Positions 26,043 through 35,280 of a stretch of 64,000 nucleotides of DNA are shown in pieces; positions within the stretch are counted from its first letter, which is position 1, and every line of letters starts with the position of its first letter. The notes under the pieces were generated by a model, which ran no database searches, was not told the DNA's origin, and saw only the letters and a program-made list of their open reading frames with translations. The DNA is from Streptomyces sp. CB01580 (lineage in GTDB: Bacteria > Actinomycetota > Actinomycetes > Streptomycetales > Streptomycetaceae), in contig NZ_LIXJ01000007.1 of assembly GCF_001905795.1 (NCBI RefSeq), positions 62,001-126,000 of the forward strand, read 5' to 3'. A program made the translations under genes and the position numbers.

Positions 26043-26137
26043 CCCACGACTTGCCCCTGCCGCACCGTCAGGTGGCTTCTCCCATGGTTCTCCGGCATGC
26101 AACGGCCTGGGACCGCGATCTCGGAGGTTGCGAGAAA

Positions 26138-27910
26138 ATGTCCACGGTTTCCACGAAACGACGGCTCACCGCTGGTGCGGCGCTCGTGGTCGCGGCGCTG
26201 ATGACCACCACGGCGTGCGGCGGCGGCGACGGCGGCGGCGACGGTGGCAGCGCGAAGGGCGCGGGCTTCAACGCGGCGTTCAACAAGGTCGCCAACCCGT
26301 CCACCAAAAAGGGCGGGACGCTGAAGATGGTCGGCAAGCAGGACCTGGACTCGGCCGACCCGCAGCGTGCCTACTACGGCATGGCCTGGGACTTCATGCG
26401 CTTCTACACCCGCCAGCTGGTCACGTACGACACCAAGCCGGGTGTCGCCTCGACCAAGCTGGTCGGTGACCTCGCCACCGGCCCCGCCGAGATCACGGAC
26501 GGCGGCAAGACCTACACGTACAAGCTGCGTGAGGGCGTGACCTGGGAGGACGGCTCCAAGCTGACGTCCAAGGACGTCAAGTACGGCATCGAGCGCATCT
26601 GGGCGACGGACACCATCACCGGTGGTCCGCAGTACCTGAAGCAGGCGCTGGACCCGAAGGGCGAGTACAAGGGCCCGTACAAGGACTCGTCGCCGGACAA
26701 GCTCGGCCTGAAGGCGATCGAGACGCCCGACGACAACACCATCATCTTCAAACTGCCCAAGCCCAACGGTGACTTCGAGCAGTTCCTGGCCATGCCGTCC
26801 GGCACGCCCGTGAAGGCGTCCCAGGACACCAAGGCCAAGTACACCCAGCGCCCGTTCTCCTCCGGCCCGTACAAGTTCGAGTCGTACAAGCCGAACAAGA
26901 GCATCGTGCTCGTCCGCAACGACAAGTGGCAGAAGTCGTCGGACCCGGTGCGCGCCGCGCTCCCCGACAAGATCACCGTGACGATCTCCGCCAACCTGGA
27001 GGAGAACGACAAGAAGCTGATGGACGGCGACTACGACGTCGACCTCAACGGCACCGGCATGACCCAGTCCGGCCGCGTCACCGCCATCCAGAAGCACAAG
27101 GACAGCGTCGACAACATGCAGACGTCGTTCGTCCGCTACGTCGCCCTGGTCCACACCGCGAAGCCGCTCGACGACGTCCACTGCCGCAAGGCCGTCTTCT
27201 ACGCCACGGACTTCGCCGCCCTCCAGCAGGTCCGCGGCGGCGAGATCGCCGGTGGCGCGATCGCCAACAGTGCCCTCCCGGCGTCCATCAAGGGCCACAG
27301 CGACTACGACCCGTACGGCGTCCTCGCCCGCAAGGGCAAGCCGGACCTGGCCAAGGCCAAGGACGAGCTGAAGCAGTGCGGCCAGCCGAGCGGCTTCCCC
27401 ACCAAGCTCACCGCCCGCAACAACAACCCGGGCGAGGTCGACACGGCCGAGGCGCTCCAGGCGCAGCTCGCCAAGGTCGGCATCAAGGTCGCGGTCGACC
27501 CGATCAACGGTGCCGAGGCGGCCAGCATCAGCGGTTCGCCGTCGGTGGTGAAGCAGCGCGGCTACGGCATGACCATGAGCGGCTGGGGCCCGGACTTCCC
27601 GTCCGGCCAGGGCTTCGGCCAGCCGCTGTGGGACAGCCGCTTCCTCTCGGAGACCGGCAACTACAACGAGTCGCAGCTCAAGGACCCGCAGGTCGACAAG
27701 CTCTTCGACCAGGCGATCGCGGAGACCGACGCGGACAAGGCCGGTGAGATCTACGGCCAGATCGACAAGCGGATCCTCGACCAGGCCGACTGGATGCCCT
27801 TCATCTACGAGAAGAACATCACCTGGCGCGGCAACCGACTGACGAACGTCTACATGTCCGACGCCTACAACGGCCGTTACGACTACGTCTCGCTCGGCGT
27901 CGTCAAGTAG
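26138..27910 (+). CDS. Peptide ABC transporter substrate-binding lipoprotein
   Basis: The 590-residue SBP_bac_5 protein has a lipoprotein signal (KRRLTAGAALVVAALMTTTAC) with the acylated Cys at about residue 27 and a Gly-rich spacer. The binding fold contains KLREGVTWEDGSKLTSKDVK, RYVALVHTAKPLDDVHCRKA and a late SGWGPDFPSGQGF loop. ATG 26138 was preferred because GGAGG lies 11-15 bases upstream and a clean signal peptide follows. The frame is open back to 26039, where an ATG overlaps the permease stop. It delivers peptides to the permeases on either side. Confidence 0.93.
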   Translation: MSTVSTKRRLTAGAALVVAALMTTTACGGGDGGGDGGSAKGAGFNAAFNKVANPSTKKGGTLKMVGKQDLDSADPQRAYYGMAWDFMRFYTRQLVTYDTKPGVASTKLVGDLATGPAEITDGGKTYTYKLREGVTWEDGSKLTSKDVKYGIERIWATDTITGGPQYLKQALDPKGEYKGPYKDSSPDKLGLKAIETPDDNTIIFKLPKPNGDFEQFLAMPSGTPVKASQDTKAKYTQRPFSSGPYKFESYKPNKSIVLVRNDKWQKSSDPVRAALPDKITVTISANLEENDKKLMDGDYDVDLNGTGMTQSGRVTAIQKHKDSVDNMQTSFVRYVALVHTAKPLDDVHCRKAVFYATDFAALQQVRGGEIAGGAIANSALPASIKGHSDYDPYGVLARKGKPDLAKAKDELKQCGQPSGFPTKLTARNNNPGEVDTAEALQAQLAKVGIKVAVDPINGAEAASISGSPSVVKQRGYGMTMSGWGPDFPSGQGFGQPLWDSRFLSETGNYNESQLKDPQVDKLFDQAIAETDADKAGEIYGQIDKRILDQADWMPFIYEKNITWRGNRLTNVYMSDAYNGRYDYVSLGVVK

Positions 27911-27918
27911 TCGCTGAC

Positions 27919-27943
27919 GGCAGCGGCAACAGCAGCCGCTGCC
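27919..27943 (+). terminator. Stem-loop after the peptide-binding protein gene
   Basis: GGCAGCGGC (27919-27927) pairs with GCCGCTGCC (27935-27943), a 9-bp stem with a 7-nt loop, eight bases after the stop. It probably stabilises the binding-protein message or stops part of the transcripts. It is followed by more CAGCGGC/CAACAG low-complexity repeats. Confidence 0.65.
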
Positions 27944-28024
27944 GGCAACAGCAACAGCGGCCGACCCCGTCGGCCGCCCCACCGCCGCCGAAACCCGCCA
28001 GTCCGAAGGGCAGGTGATGGCCGG

Positions 28025-28065
28025 GGCGGTGGCCGGGAACCCCACGAGGGATCCCGGCCACCGCC
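28025..28065 (+). promoter_or_regulatory. Strong hairpin directly before the second permease gene
   Basis: GGCGGTGGCCGGGA (28025-28038) and TCCCGGCCACCGCC (28052-28065) form a perfect 14-bp stem with a 13-nt loop. Only 12 bases separate it from the GTG start at 28078, and no purine-rich ribosome site is visible between. It may act as an attenuator or control translation of the downstream genes. Confidence 0.6.
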
Positions 28066-28077
28066 GGGCCGCGCACA

Positions 28078-29079
28078 GTGCTTGCTTATCTCATCCGGCG
28101 CCTGTTCGCCGTAGTCATCATGGTGCTCGTCGTACTGCTCGCGACCTTCACCATCTTCTTCATGCTGCCCAAGTGGGCGGGTCAGGACGTCGCAGTCCTC
28201 TTCGCCGGCAAGGCCACCGGTGCCGAGCAGCTCGCGGGCATCCGGATCAAACTGGGGCTCGACGAGCCCCTCCTCGTCCAGTTCTGGGACTTCGTCAAGG
28301 GCATCCCGATGGGGCGCGACTACGCGAACGGTGACGACGTCACCCACTGCGCCGCCCCCTGCTTCGGGTACTCCTTCCGCACCGAGGTACCGGTCTGGGA
28401 CACCCTCAAGGACGCCCTGCCCGTCACCGGCGCGCTCGCCGCGGGCGCCTGCGTCCTGTGGCTCCTCGGCGGCGTCGCCACCGGTGTCGTGTCCGCGCTC
28501 AAGCGCGGCACCATCTGGGACCGGGCCGCGATGACCACCGCCCTCGGCGGCGTCTCCCTGCCGATCTTCTTCACCGGCATGGTCGCGATGGGCCTGTTCG
28601 TGCACACCCTCGGGTGGGTGCACATCGCCGACAACCTCTCCACGGACGACGGCATCGGTGCCTGGTTCCAGACCCTGATCCTGCCGTGGATCGTGCTCGC
28701 GTTCCTGAACGCCGCGATGTACGCCCGGCTCACCCGGGCCACCATGCTCGACGTGCTGGGCGAGGACTACATCCGCACCGCCCGTGCAAAGGGCCTGGGC
28801 GAGGGCACCGTGATCACCCGGCACGCCCTGCGCTCGGCGATGACGCCGATCCTCACCGTCTTCGGCCTCGACATCGGCGTGCTCCTCGGTGGCGCGGTCC
28901 TCACCGAGTCCACGTTCAACCTGCCCGGTCTGGGTCTCGCGGCCGTCCAGGCCATCAGCGACAAGGACCTCCCGGTGATCCTCGGCGTCACCCTGTTCGC
29001 GGCGCTCGCCATCGCCGTCGCCAACCTCGTCGTCGACATCATGTACGCCGTCATCGACCCGCGAGTGAGGCTGGGATGA
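28078..29079 (+). CDS. Peptide ABC transporter permease (OppB/DppB type)
   Basis: This 333-residue permease opens with the family's LAYLIRRLFAVVIMVLVVLL and has about six helices. The EAA loop is EDYIRTARAKGLGEGTVITR, and the C-terminus ends with [12 protein letters not shown] as in DppB proteins. GTG 28078 is the only sensible start; the membrane anchor begins at once. It pairs with the permease at 25038 to form the import channel. Its stop overlaps the next ATPase start (ATGA). Confidence 0.93.
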   Translation: MLAYLIRRLFAVVIMVLVVLLATFTIFFMLPKWAGQDVAVLFAGKATGAEQLAGIRIKLGLDEPLLVQFWDFVKGIPMGRDYANGDDVTHCAAPCFGYSFRTEVPVWDTLKDALPVTGALAAGACVLWLLGGVATGVVSALKRGTIWDRAAMTTALGGVSLPIFFTGMVAMGLFVHTLGWVHIADNLSTDDGIGAWFQTLILPWIVLAFLNAAMYARLTRATMLDVLGEDYIRTARAKGLGEGTVITRHALRSAMTPILTVFGLDIGVLLGGAVLTESTFNLPGLGLAAVQAISDKDLPVILGVTLFAALAIAVANLVVDIMYAVIDPRVRLG

Positions 29080-30173
29080 CCGAACTGCACAAGAGCGGTG
29101 CCGCGCTGGGCGAACCCGTCGCGGACTCGCCCGCCCCCACCGCCTTCCTGGACGTGCGCGACCTGAAGGTGCACTTCCCGACCGACGACGGTCTCGTCAA
29201 GTCCGTGGACGGGCTCAGCTTCACCCTGGAGAAGGGCAAGACCCTCGGCATCGTGGGCGAGTCCGGCTCCGGCAAGTCCGTCACCTCGCTCGGGATCATG
29301 GGCCTGCACACCGCCGGCCAGTACGGCAAGCGCAAGGCCCGGCTGTCGGGGGAGATCTGGCTGGACGGCAAGGAACTGCTGTCCGCCGACCCCGACGAGG
29401 TCCGCAGGCTGCGCGGTCGCGACATGGCCATGATCTTCCAGGACCCGCTGTCGGCGCTGCACCCGTACTACACGATCGGCAAGCAGATCGTGGAGGCGTA
29501 CCGGGTCCATCACGACGTGGACAAGAAGACCGCCCGCAGGCGCGCGATCGAGATGCTCGACCGGGTCGGCATCCCGCAGCCCGACAAGCGTGTGGACAGC
29601 TACCCGCACGAGTTCTCCGGCGGGATGCGTCAGCGCGCGATGATCGCGATGTCGCTGGTCAACAACCCCGAGCTGCTGATCGCCGACGAGCCGACGACCG
29701 CGCTGGACGTGACCGTCCAGGCGCAGATCCTCGACCTGATCCGTGATCTGCAGAAGGAGTTCGGCTCCGCGGTCATCGTCATCACCCACGACCTGGGCGT
29801 GGTGGCCGAGCTCGCCGACGACATCCTCGTGATGTACGGCGGGCGCTGCGTCGAGCGCGGACCGGCCGAGAAGGTGTTCTACGAACCCCGGCACCCCTAC
29901 ACCTGGGGGCTCCTGGGCTCGATGCCGCGCCTGGACCGCGACCAGACCGACCGGCTCATCCCGGTCAAGGGCTCCCCGCCGTCGCTCATCAACATCCCGT
30001 CGGGCTGCGCCTTCAACCCGCGCTGCCCGTACGCGGACGTGCCCGAGGGCGACGTGACCCGCACCGTACGGCCCGAGCTGCGCGAGGTCGGCGGTCGGCA
30101 CTGGGCGGCCTGCCACATGTCGCAGGAACAGCGGGAGCGGATCTGGACCGAAGAGATTGCGCCCAAGCTGTGA
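29076..30173 (+). CDS. Peptide ABC transporter ATPase (OppD/DppD type)
   Basis: The 365-residue ATPase has Walker A GESGSGKS, signature FSGGMRQR, Walker B LLIADEP and H-loop ITHDLGVV. The oligopeptide-transporter C-terminal domain has the cysteine pattern [12 protein letters not shown]...ACH expected for the iron-sulfur or zinc site of this family. Start and stop both overlap neighbours (ATGA at 29076, GTGA at 30170). With the next gene it forms the heterodimeric motor of the importer. Confidence 0.95.
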   Translation: MTELHKSGAALGEPVADSPAPTAFLDVRDLKVHFPTDDGLVKSVDGLSFTLEKGKTLGIVGESGSGKSVTSLGIMGLHTAGQYGKRKARLSGEIWLDGKELLSADPDEVRRLRGRDMAMIFQDPLSALHPYYTIGKQIVEAYRVHHDVDKKTARRRAIEMLDRVGIPQPDKRVDSYPHEFSGGMRQRAMIAMSLVNNPELLIADEPTTALDVTVQAQILDLIRDLQKEFGSAVIVITHDLGVVAELADDILVMYGGRCVERGPAEKVFYEPRHPYTWGLLGSMPRLDRDQTDRLIPVKGSPPSLINIPSGCAFNPRCPYADVPEGDVTRTVRPELREVGGRHWAACHMSQEQRERIWTEEIAPKL

Positions 30174-31498
30174 GCGAGGACAAGGCCGTGACGAGCGAGG
30201 ACAAGGGCATGGCGAGCGGGGGCGAGGACGTGGCGAACGCGGGCAGGGACACGGAGGTGCCCGGGCGGCGGGCCGCCGGGAACGGGGCGAGTGCCGAGAA
30301 GGGCTCCGCCTCCCGCGAGGTGCTGCTGAGGACGACCGGCCTGCAGAAGCACTTCCCCATCAAGAAGGGGATGCTGCAGCGCACCGCCGGCGCCGTGAAG
30401 GCGGTCGACGGGATCGACTTCGAGGTGCACGCGGGCGAGACCCTGGGCGTCGTCGGGGAGTCGGGCTGCGGCAAGTCGACGATGGGCCGGCTGATCACCC
30501 GGCTGCTCGAACCCACCGCGGGGAAGATCGAGTTCGAGGGCCAGGACATCACGCACCTCGGCGTCGGCGCCATGCGCCCGATGCGCCGCGACATGCAGAT
30601 GATCTTCCAGGACCCGTACTCGTCGCTGAACCCCCGGCACACCATCGGCACGATCGTGGGAGCACCCTTCAAGCTCCAGGGCGTGACGCCCGAGGGCGGT
30701 GTGAAGAAGGAGGTTCAGCGGCTGCTGGAGGTCGTGGGCCTCAACCCCGAGCACTACAACCGCTACCCGCACGAGTTCTCCGGCGGCCAGCGTCAGCGCA
30801 TCGGGATCGCCCGCGCGCTCGCGCTCAAGCCCAAGCTCGTCGTGGCGGACGAGCCGGTGTCGGCGCTGGACGTCTCCATCCAGGCGCAGGTCGTGAACCT
30901 GCTCGACGACCTCCAGACCGAGCTGGGCCTGACGTACGTGATCATCGCCCATGACCTCTCGGTCGTCCGGCACGTCTCGGACCGGATCGCGGTGATGTAC
31001 CTCGGCAAGATCGTGGAGCTGGCCGATCGCGACTCGCTCTACAAGGCGCCGATGCACCCGTACACCAAGGCGCTGCTGTCCGCGGTCCCGATCCCGGATC
31101 CGAGGCGCCGGTCGGCCAAGAGCGAGCGCATCCTGCTGAAGGGCGACGTGCCGTCGCCGATCTCGCCGCCCAGCGGATGCCGCTTCCACACCCGCTGCTG
31201 GAAGGCGACGGAGACCTGCCGGACGCAGGAACCGCCGCTGGTCGCGCTGAGGACCGGGCACCAGGTCGCCTGCCACCACCCGGAGAACGCGGCGGACCAG
31301 GTGCCGGGGGAGACGGTGACGGAGGCGGCGCGCGAGGCGATCGAGATCGTCTCGATCCAGAAGACGGAGGCCGACGACGGCGCGGCGGAGGAGCCGGCCG
31401 GGGGTTCCGGCGCGGAGGGTCCCGCCGAGGGGCCGTCGTCCGGTGCCGGCGCCGGGGGAACGTCGTCCGATACGCCGGAGGTCGGCCCCAAGGAGTAG
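30170..31498 (+). CDS. Peptide ABC transporter ATPase (OppF/DppF type)
   Basis: The 442-residue ATPase has a disordered N-terminal extension of about 45 residues, then [10 protein letters not shown], Walker [17 protein letters not shown], Walker B LVVADEP and AHDLSVVRH. The family C-terminal motif is [12 protein letters not shown]...ACHHPE. Roughly 80 acidic/Gly-rich residues follow it, longer than usual. GTG 30170 overlaps the preceding stop. It is last in the peptide import operon; 18 bp later a channel gene follows that may be read through. Confidence 0.94.
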   Translation: MSEDKAVTSEDKGMASGGEDVANAGRDTEVPGRRAAGNGASAEKGSASREVLLRTTGLQKHFPIKKGMLQRTAGAVKAVDGIDFEVHAGETLGVVGESGCGKSTMGRLITRLLEPTAGKIEFEGQDITHLGVGAMRPMRRDMQMIFQDPYSSLNPRHTIGTIVGAPFKLQGVTPEGGVKKEVQRLLEVVGLNPEHYNRYPHEFSGGQRQRIGIARALALKPKLVVADEPVSALDVSIQAQVVNLLDDLQTELGLTYVIIAHDLSVVRHVSDRIAVMYLGKIVELADRDSLYKAPMHPYTKALLSAVPIPDPRRRSAKSERILLKGDVPSPISPPSGCRFHTRCWKATETCRTQEPPLVALRTGHQVACHHPENAADQVPGETVTEAAREAIEIVSIQKTEADDGAAEEPAGGSGAEGPAEGPSSGAGAGGTSSDTPEVGPKE

Positions 31499-31516
31499 TA
31501 CCGGCACAATTGCCCG

Positions 31517-32188
31517 GTGCTCAACGAACTGTTCACGCCCTCCGTCCAGCACGCGCTCGACATCGCCGGGATCTTCGTCTTCGCGATCTCGGGCGCGCTG
31601 CTCGCCGTACGCAAGAACTTCGATGTCTTCGGCATCGCGGTGCTCGCCGAGGTGACCGCGCTGGGCGGAGGGCTGTTCCGTGACATCGTCATCGGCGCGG
31701 TCCCGCCCGCGGCGTTCACGGACCTCGGCTACTTCACCACCCCGCTCCTCGCCGCGGTGCTGGTTTTCTTCCTGCATCCGCACGTCGAGCGGATCCAGGT
31801 GGCGGTCAACGTCTTCGACGCGGCGGGCCTCGGGCTGTTCTGCGTCACCGGCACGGTCAAGGCGTACGGGTACGGCCTCGGCCTGACCGCATCGGCGGCG
31901 CTCGGGGTGGCCACCGCGGTGGGCGGCGGCGTACTGCGTGACGTCCTGGCCAACGAAGTGCCGTCCCTGCTGCGCTGGGACCGGGACCTGTACGCGGTGC
32001 CCGCGATCGTCGGCGCCGCGATCATCGTGCTGTGCATCCGTTTCGACGCGCTCAACGCGCTCACCAGTGGCGCCGCGGTGATCGCGGCGTTCGTACTGCG
32101 GCTGCTCGCGATGCGCTTCCACTGGCGCGCCCCGCGCGCGTACAACCGGCGGTCGTCGACGGCCGAGGAGAGTTCCGCGGCCATGTGA
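31517..32188 (+). CDS. TRIC-type (UPF0126/YicG-like) membrane channel protein
   Basis: This 223-residue membrane protein has about seven helices and the internally repeated motif of the family: the first half has FAISGALLAVRKNFD and ALGGGLFRDIVIG, the second TGTVKAYG and AVGGGVLRDVLANEVP. Bacterial relatives are trimeric cation channels. GTG 31517 lies 18 bp after the OppF-like gene. The C-terminal 25 residues are polar and probably cytoplasmic. The physiological role in Streptomyces is not known. Confidence 0.92.
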   Translation: MLNELFTPSVQHALDIAGIFVFAISGALLAVRKNFDVFGIAVLAEVTALGGGLFRDIVIGAVPPAAFTDLGYFTTPLLAAVLVFFLHPHVERIQVAVNVFDAAGLGLFCVTGTVKAYGYGLGLTASAALGVATAVGGGVLRDVLANEVPSLLRWDRDLYAVPAIVGAAIIVLCIRFDALNALTSGAAVIAAFVLRLLAMRFHWRAPRAYNRRSSTAEESSAAM

Positions 32189-32344
32189 CGCGGTCCGTCC
32201 AAGTGACGAGGGTCCGTCCATCGGCGGTGGCCCGTTCCGGGCGGTTCGTTCCGGACGGGTTCGTTCCACGGGAGGCGGTGCACCCCGGGACGCGGCTTCC
32301 GGGAGCATCCGGTCATCACGGCCCCATTCCTCTCATAAGAAAAA

Positions 32345-32360
32345 GCTACCGCTTAGTAAC
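32345..32360. promoter_or_regulatory. Imperfect palindrome before the thioesterase gene
   Basis: GCTACCGCTTAGTAAC forms an imperfect inverted repeat (GTTACT against GGTAGC read on the other strand) in an AT-rich patch 24 bp before the start. It looks like an operator for a TetR-type acyl-metabolism regulator, but this is only a resemblance. Confidence 0.3.
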
Positions 32361-32383
32361 ACTTTCGGTGTACGGTGCATCGC

Positions 32384-33256
32384 ATGGCACAGGCAGCAGA
32401 GCGAGCGGCGCGAATCACTCAGGCGACCGCGACCATCGGTGACAGCGAGTTCGACCGCGACACGGCCGTCGTCCGTCGTGAGGAAGGCGTCTACGACGCC
32501 GAGCTCTCCGCCGGATGGACGATCATCCGCGCGGTCAACGGCGGCTATCTGCTGGCCATGCTCGGCCGCGCGCTCGGCGATGCCCTGCCCCATCCGGACC
32601 CCTTCTCGGTCTCCGCCCACTACCTCACCGCGTCCGTCCCGGGCCCGGCGATGATCCGTACGCAGACGGTCCGCACCGGCCGCACCCTCTCGACCGGGCA
32701 GGCGTCCCTCTTCCAGTACGCCGAGGACGGCACCGAGACCGAGCGCATCCGCGTCATCGCCACCTACGGCGATCTGGACACGCTGAGCGAAGAGGTGCGC
32801 ACCTCGGCGAAGCCGCCGGCCATCCCGCCCGTGGAGCACTGCCTCGGCCCCGGCGACGGCCCGGCCCCGATCCCCGGCAGCTCCGCCATCGCCGACCGGA
32901 TCGACATCAAGCTCGACCCGGCGACGGTCGGCTGGGCGGTCGGAGCCCCCTCCGGAAAGGGCGAGATGCGCGGCTGGTTCGGCCTCGCGGACGGTCGCGA
33001 CCCCGATCCGCTCTCCCTCCTGCTCACCGTCGACGCGCTGCCGCCCACCGCGTTCGAGCTGGGCCTCAAGGGCTGGACGCCGACCGTCGAACTCACCACC
33101 CACGTCCGCTGCCGCCCCGCCCCCGGCCCGCTGCGGGTCTCCATCACCACCCGCAACCTCGCGGGCGGCTTCCTGGAGGAGGACGCGGACGTCTGGGACA
33201 GCGCGGACCGCCTGGTCGCCCAGTCCCGTCAGCTGGCTCGGGCGCCGCGCGGGTAG
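32384..33256 (+). CDS. Acyl-CoA thioesterase-like protein (double hotdog)
   Basis: The 290-residue protein has two hotdog halves. The first contains GWTIIRAVNGGYLLAMLGRA and FSVSAHYLTASVPGPAMI, and the second DPLSLLLTVDALPPTAFELG and LAGGFLEEDADVWDSADRLVA. This is the TesB/thioesterase-like superfamily pattern (hydrolysis of acyl-CoA). ATG 32384 is taken; GTG 32375 is three codons earlier and equally possible, and neither has a good ribosome site. It stands alone, followed by a strong terminator. Confidence 0.85.
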   Translation: MAQAAERAARITQATATIGDSEFDRDTAVVRREEGVYDAELSAGWTIIRAVNGGYLLAMLGRALGDALPHPDPFSVSAHYLTASVPGPAMIRTQTVRTGRTLSTGQASLFQYAEDGTETERIRVIATYGDLDTLSEEVRTSAKPPAIPPVEHCLGPGDGPAPIPGSSAIADRIDIKLDPATVGWAVGAPSGKGEMRGWFGLADGRDPDPLSLLLTVDALPPTAFELGLKGWTPTVELTTHVRCRPAPGPLRVSITTRNLAGGFLEEDADVWDSADRLVAQSRQLARAPRG

Positions 33257-33272
33257 CGGCTGCGGGAAGGCC

Positions 33273-33310
33273 CGGCCCCGACTCTCCCGGGACTCGGGAG
33301 GCCGGGGCCG
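33273..33310 (+). terminator. Terminator after the thioesterase gene
   Basis: CGGCCCCG (33273-33280) pairs with CGGGGCCG (33303-33310) and inside it CTCCCG (33284-33289) pairs with CGGGAG (33295-33300), 17 bases after the stop. Confidence 0.75.
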
Positions 33311-33333
33311 CTCGGCCGACGCCCGGACCCTGA

Positions 33334-33612
33334 TCGGTTCAGTCGCACGGTGCGTACGACGTCGTGGTCAGCCGCTTCGCGGTGATGCTCTTCGACGACC
33401 CCGTCGCGGCGTTCGCCGACATCGGGCGCGCCCTGCGCCCCGGCGGACGCATGGCGTTCATCCGTGCCGTGCAGGCAGAGGGCAACGAATGGCTCCAGGC
33501 CATCGCGGCACTGCGCGGCATCCTCCCCGTCGGCGGATTCGGCGCGCCGGGAAGTCCGGGCATGTTCTCCCTGGCGGACCCGGCCCGGACCGGCGAGGTG
33601 CTGCGGGCGTGA
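33334..33612 (+). pseudogene. Truncated SAM-dependent methyltransferase
   Basis: The frame opens after a stop at 33331 and reads AYDVVVSRFAVMLFDDPVAA, then FADIGRALRPGGRMAFI, the middle third of a class I methyltransferase. The SAM-binding motif I (GxGxG) that should precede it is missing, and the homology stops around residue 60, before the C-terminal part. The remaining codons to TGA 33612 look unrelated to the family. A decayed fragment is more likely than a working short gene. Confidence 0.65.
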
Positions 33613-33749
33613 CGGGCCGGTGGCGGATCCGCCGATCGCGAGGAGCGGGGGCCCGAGAAGGAGACGCAGGTCACACTGGTACGTGTCACATCGTGCGGCT
33701 CGTCTCCGTCGAAGGGGTGTAACCGCCAACAACGGCCAAGGAGTGCACC

Positions 33750-34223
33750 ATGGAAGCTCGCCTGAACCTCTTCACCAACCCGGTCGCGGCCAAGGCCCTG
33801 AAGCACCTCGTCTCGGCGGGGCAGCCGGTCGCGGACTCGCCGCTGCCGGCCACGACGCGTGAACTGGTGCTGCTCCGCGCCAGCCAGATCAACGGCTGCG
33901 GCTTCTGCGTCGACATGCACAGCAAGGACGCCGTGCACTCCGGGGAGACCTGGGAGCGTCTCAACCTGGTCGCGGCCTGGCGCGAGGCCACGGTGTTCAC
34001 CGACGCCGAGCGCGCCGCGCTGGAGCTAGCGGAGCAGGGCACCCGCATCGCCGACGCGGCCGGTGGCGTCAGCGACGAGGTCTGGGCCAACGCCGTCAAG
34101 TACTACGACGAGGAGCAGCTCGGTGCCCTGGTGTCGATCATCGCCGTCATCAACGCCTTCAACCGCCTGAACGTCATCACCCAGCAGCCCGCGGGCGACT
34201 ACCAGCCGGGCCAGTTCGGCTGA
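33750..34223 (+). CDS. AhpD-like carboxymuconolactone decarboxylase family protein
   Basis: This 157-residue protein has the AhpD-type redox centre: Cys50-x2-Cys53 and His57 in INGCGFCVDMHSKDA. Proteins of this group act as alkylhydroperoxidase-like thiol enzymes. The C-terminal helix AVINAFNRLNVITQQPAG is typical. ATG 33750 follows AAGGAG. The gene stands alone between two pseudogene fragments; no partner reductase is nearby. Confidence 0.92.
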   Translation: MEARLNLFTNPVAAKALKHLVSAGQPVADSPLPATTRELVLLRASQINGCGFCVDMHSKDAVHSGETWERLNLVAAWREATVFTDAERAALELAEQGTRIADAAGGVSDEVWANAVKYYDEEQLGALVSIIAVINAFNRLNVITQQPAGDYQPGQFG

Positions 34224-34372
34224 CCCGCGCGGGTTCGGAAAGCCGCGGACGACGGGGGAGTACGCGGCAAGGGCCATCAGCGCCGTATCGGCGCCGGTGG
34301 CCCCTCGGCTTCACGGGCACCCTGGCGGGCTTCACGGGTCCTTCGTGGGCCCGCGGGCCTCGCTGGTGGGCT

Positions 34373-34945
34373 TCACGAGCCTGCCGGCAGGTCGCCTCCC
34401 TGCGGGCCGCCTCCCGGCCGGACGATGCCCGGCCGGGGTGCGCCGTTGCCGTCGTTCTCGTCGTCGCCCTTGTCGGAGTGGGGCCCCTCGTCGCCCGCTC
34501 GGTCCAGCCAGTGCCGTCTGCCGAGCGCGATCAGCCTCAGCCGTCGGCGGGCCACCTCGGCGACCTCCCGCTTCCTGTCGGGCACCGCCTCCAGGAGCGC
34601 GGAGGTCGTGATCACCAGGTGGTCGACGTGGAGGCCGCCCAGCATCAGCAGATCCTCCTCGCTCCAGCCCCGCGACTCCGGTTCTTCGGCGAGCGCCTCC
34701 GCGACTTCCCGGCCGAATTGCCGCAGTTGGGCCGCGATGGCATCGCGGACGGCCTTCACACCGCCGTGCTGCTCGCGCGCGATGAAACGGAAGTGGGCCG
34801 GCTGATCGGAGACATGGCGGATGATCAACTCCAAGCCGCGTTCCAGTCGTTCGTCACCGTCGCCGGTCTCGTCGACGATCGCGCGGAGCGTTCCGTGCAG
34901 GCTGCCCAGCGCCTCCTCGACGAGCGCCACGCCGAGGGCGGCTGA
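34373..34945 (-). pseudogene. TetR regulator lacking its DNA-binding domain
   Basis: The frame matches the C-terminal domain of a TetR-type regulator: [40 protein letters not shown], then AREQHGGVKAVRDAIAAQLR and EDLLMLGGLHVDHLVITTSA. Homologues have a helix-turn-helix of about 50-60 residues directly before ALGLALVEE, but here the upstream codons in every frame are low-complexity. The N-terminus has apparently been deleted. The last 40 codons are Gly/Asp-rich. It could still make a truncated protein from GTG or ATG codons, but it could not bind DNA. Confidence 0.6.
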
Positions 34946-35280
34946 CCGGGCCGACCGGCCGTCGACCCCGGGGCACCGGCGAGGCGGTGGGCGGTGGAGC
35001 GCGCGGCACCGGGACGGGCCACGCGGCGTGCCACGCGGGTGCGACCCGGCGCCCGGTGTGCCTCGCGGGTGCGACCAGAACGGCCCGGCCGACGGCGCCG
35101 GATCAGGAGCCCGGATCGGGAGCCCGGATCCGGAATCCGGGCAGTACGGCTCCGCCGGAGCGGTCCCGGGCCGGGGCGGGCGGCCGGACGGGCCGACCGG
35201 TGCGCGGGTACCGGGCAGCGATGCGCCGTGCGTACGCCCCGCCGCGTACGGGCGGGCGGACTCGTAGAATCGGGCCCACC
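34946..35280. other. GC-rich low-complexity intergenic region before the cysteine desulfurase gene
   Basis: No gene is recognised. The stretch contains short imperfect direct repeats, including three GGAGCCCGGAT/GGAATCCGGG-type units around 35103-35140 and two copies of CGCGGGTGCGACC near 35034 and 35067. No clear -10/-35 pair and no ribosome site is seen directly before ATG 35281, so that message may be leaderless or use a weak site. Confidence 0.5.

Noticed and set aside
26039..26137. ATG 26039 (overlapping the permease stop) as start of the peptide-binding protein
   Set aside because: It would put 33 non-signal residues before a perfect lipoprotein signal; GGAGG before ATG 26138 fits better.
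25802..28045. 747-residue minus-strand frame over the peptide-binding protein
   Set aside because: The composition (Leu/Val/Arg/Asp repeats) is that of an antisense frame in GC-rich DNA; the + strand gene is unambiguous.
35095..35150. CCCGGATC-type repeats as a regulatory operator
   Set aside because: The units are imperfect and lie in generally repetitive GC-rich DNA, with no symmetry or good promoter next to them.
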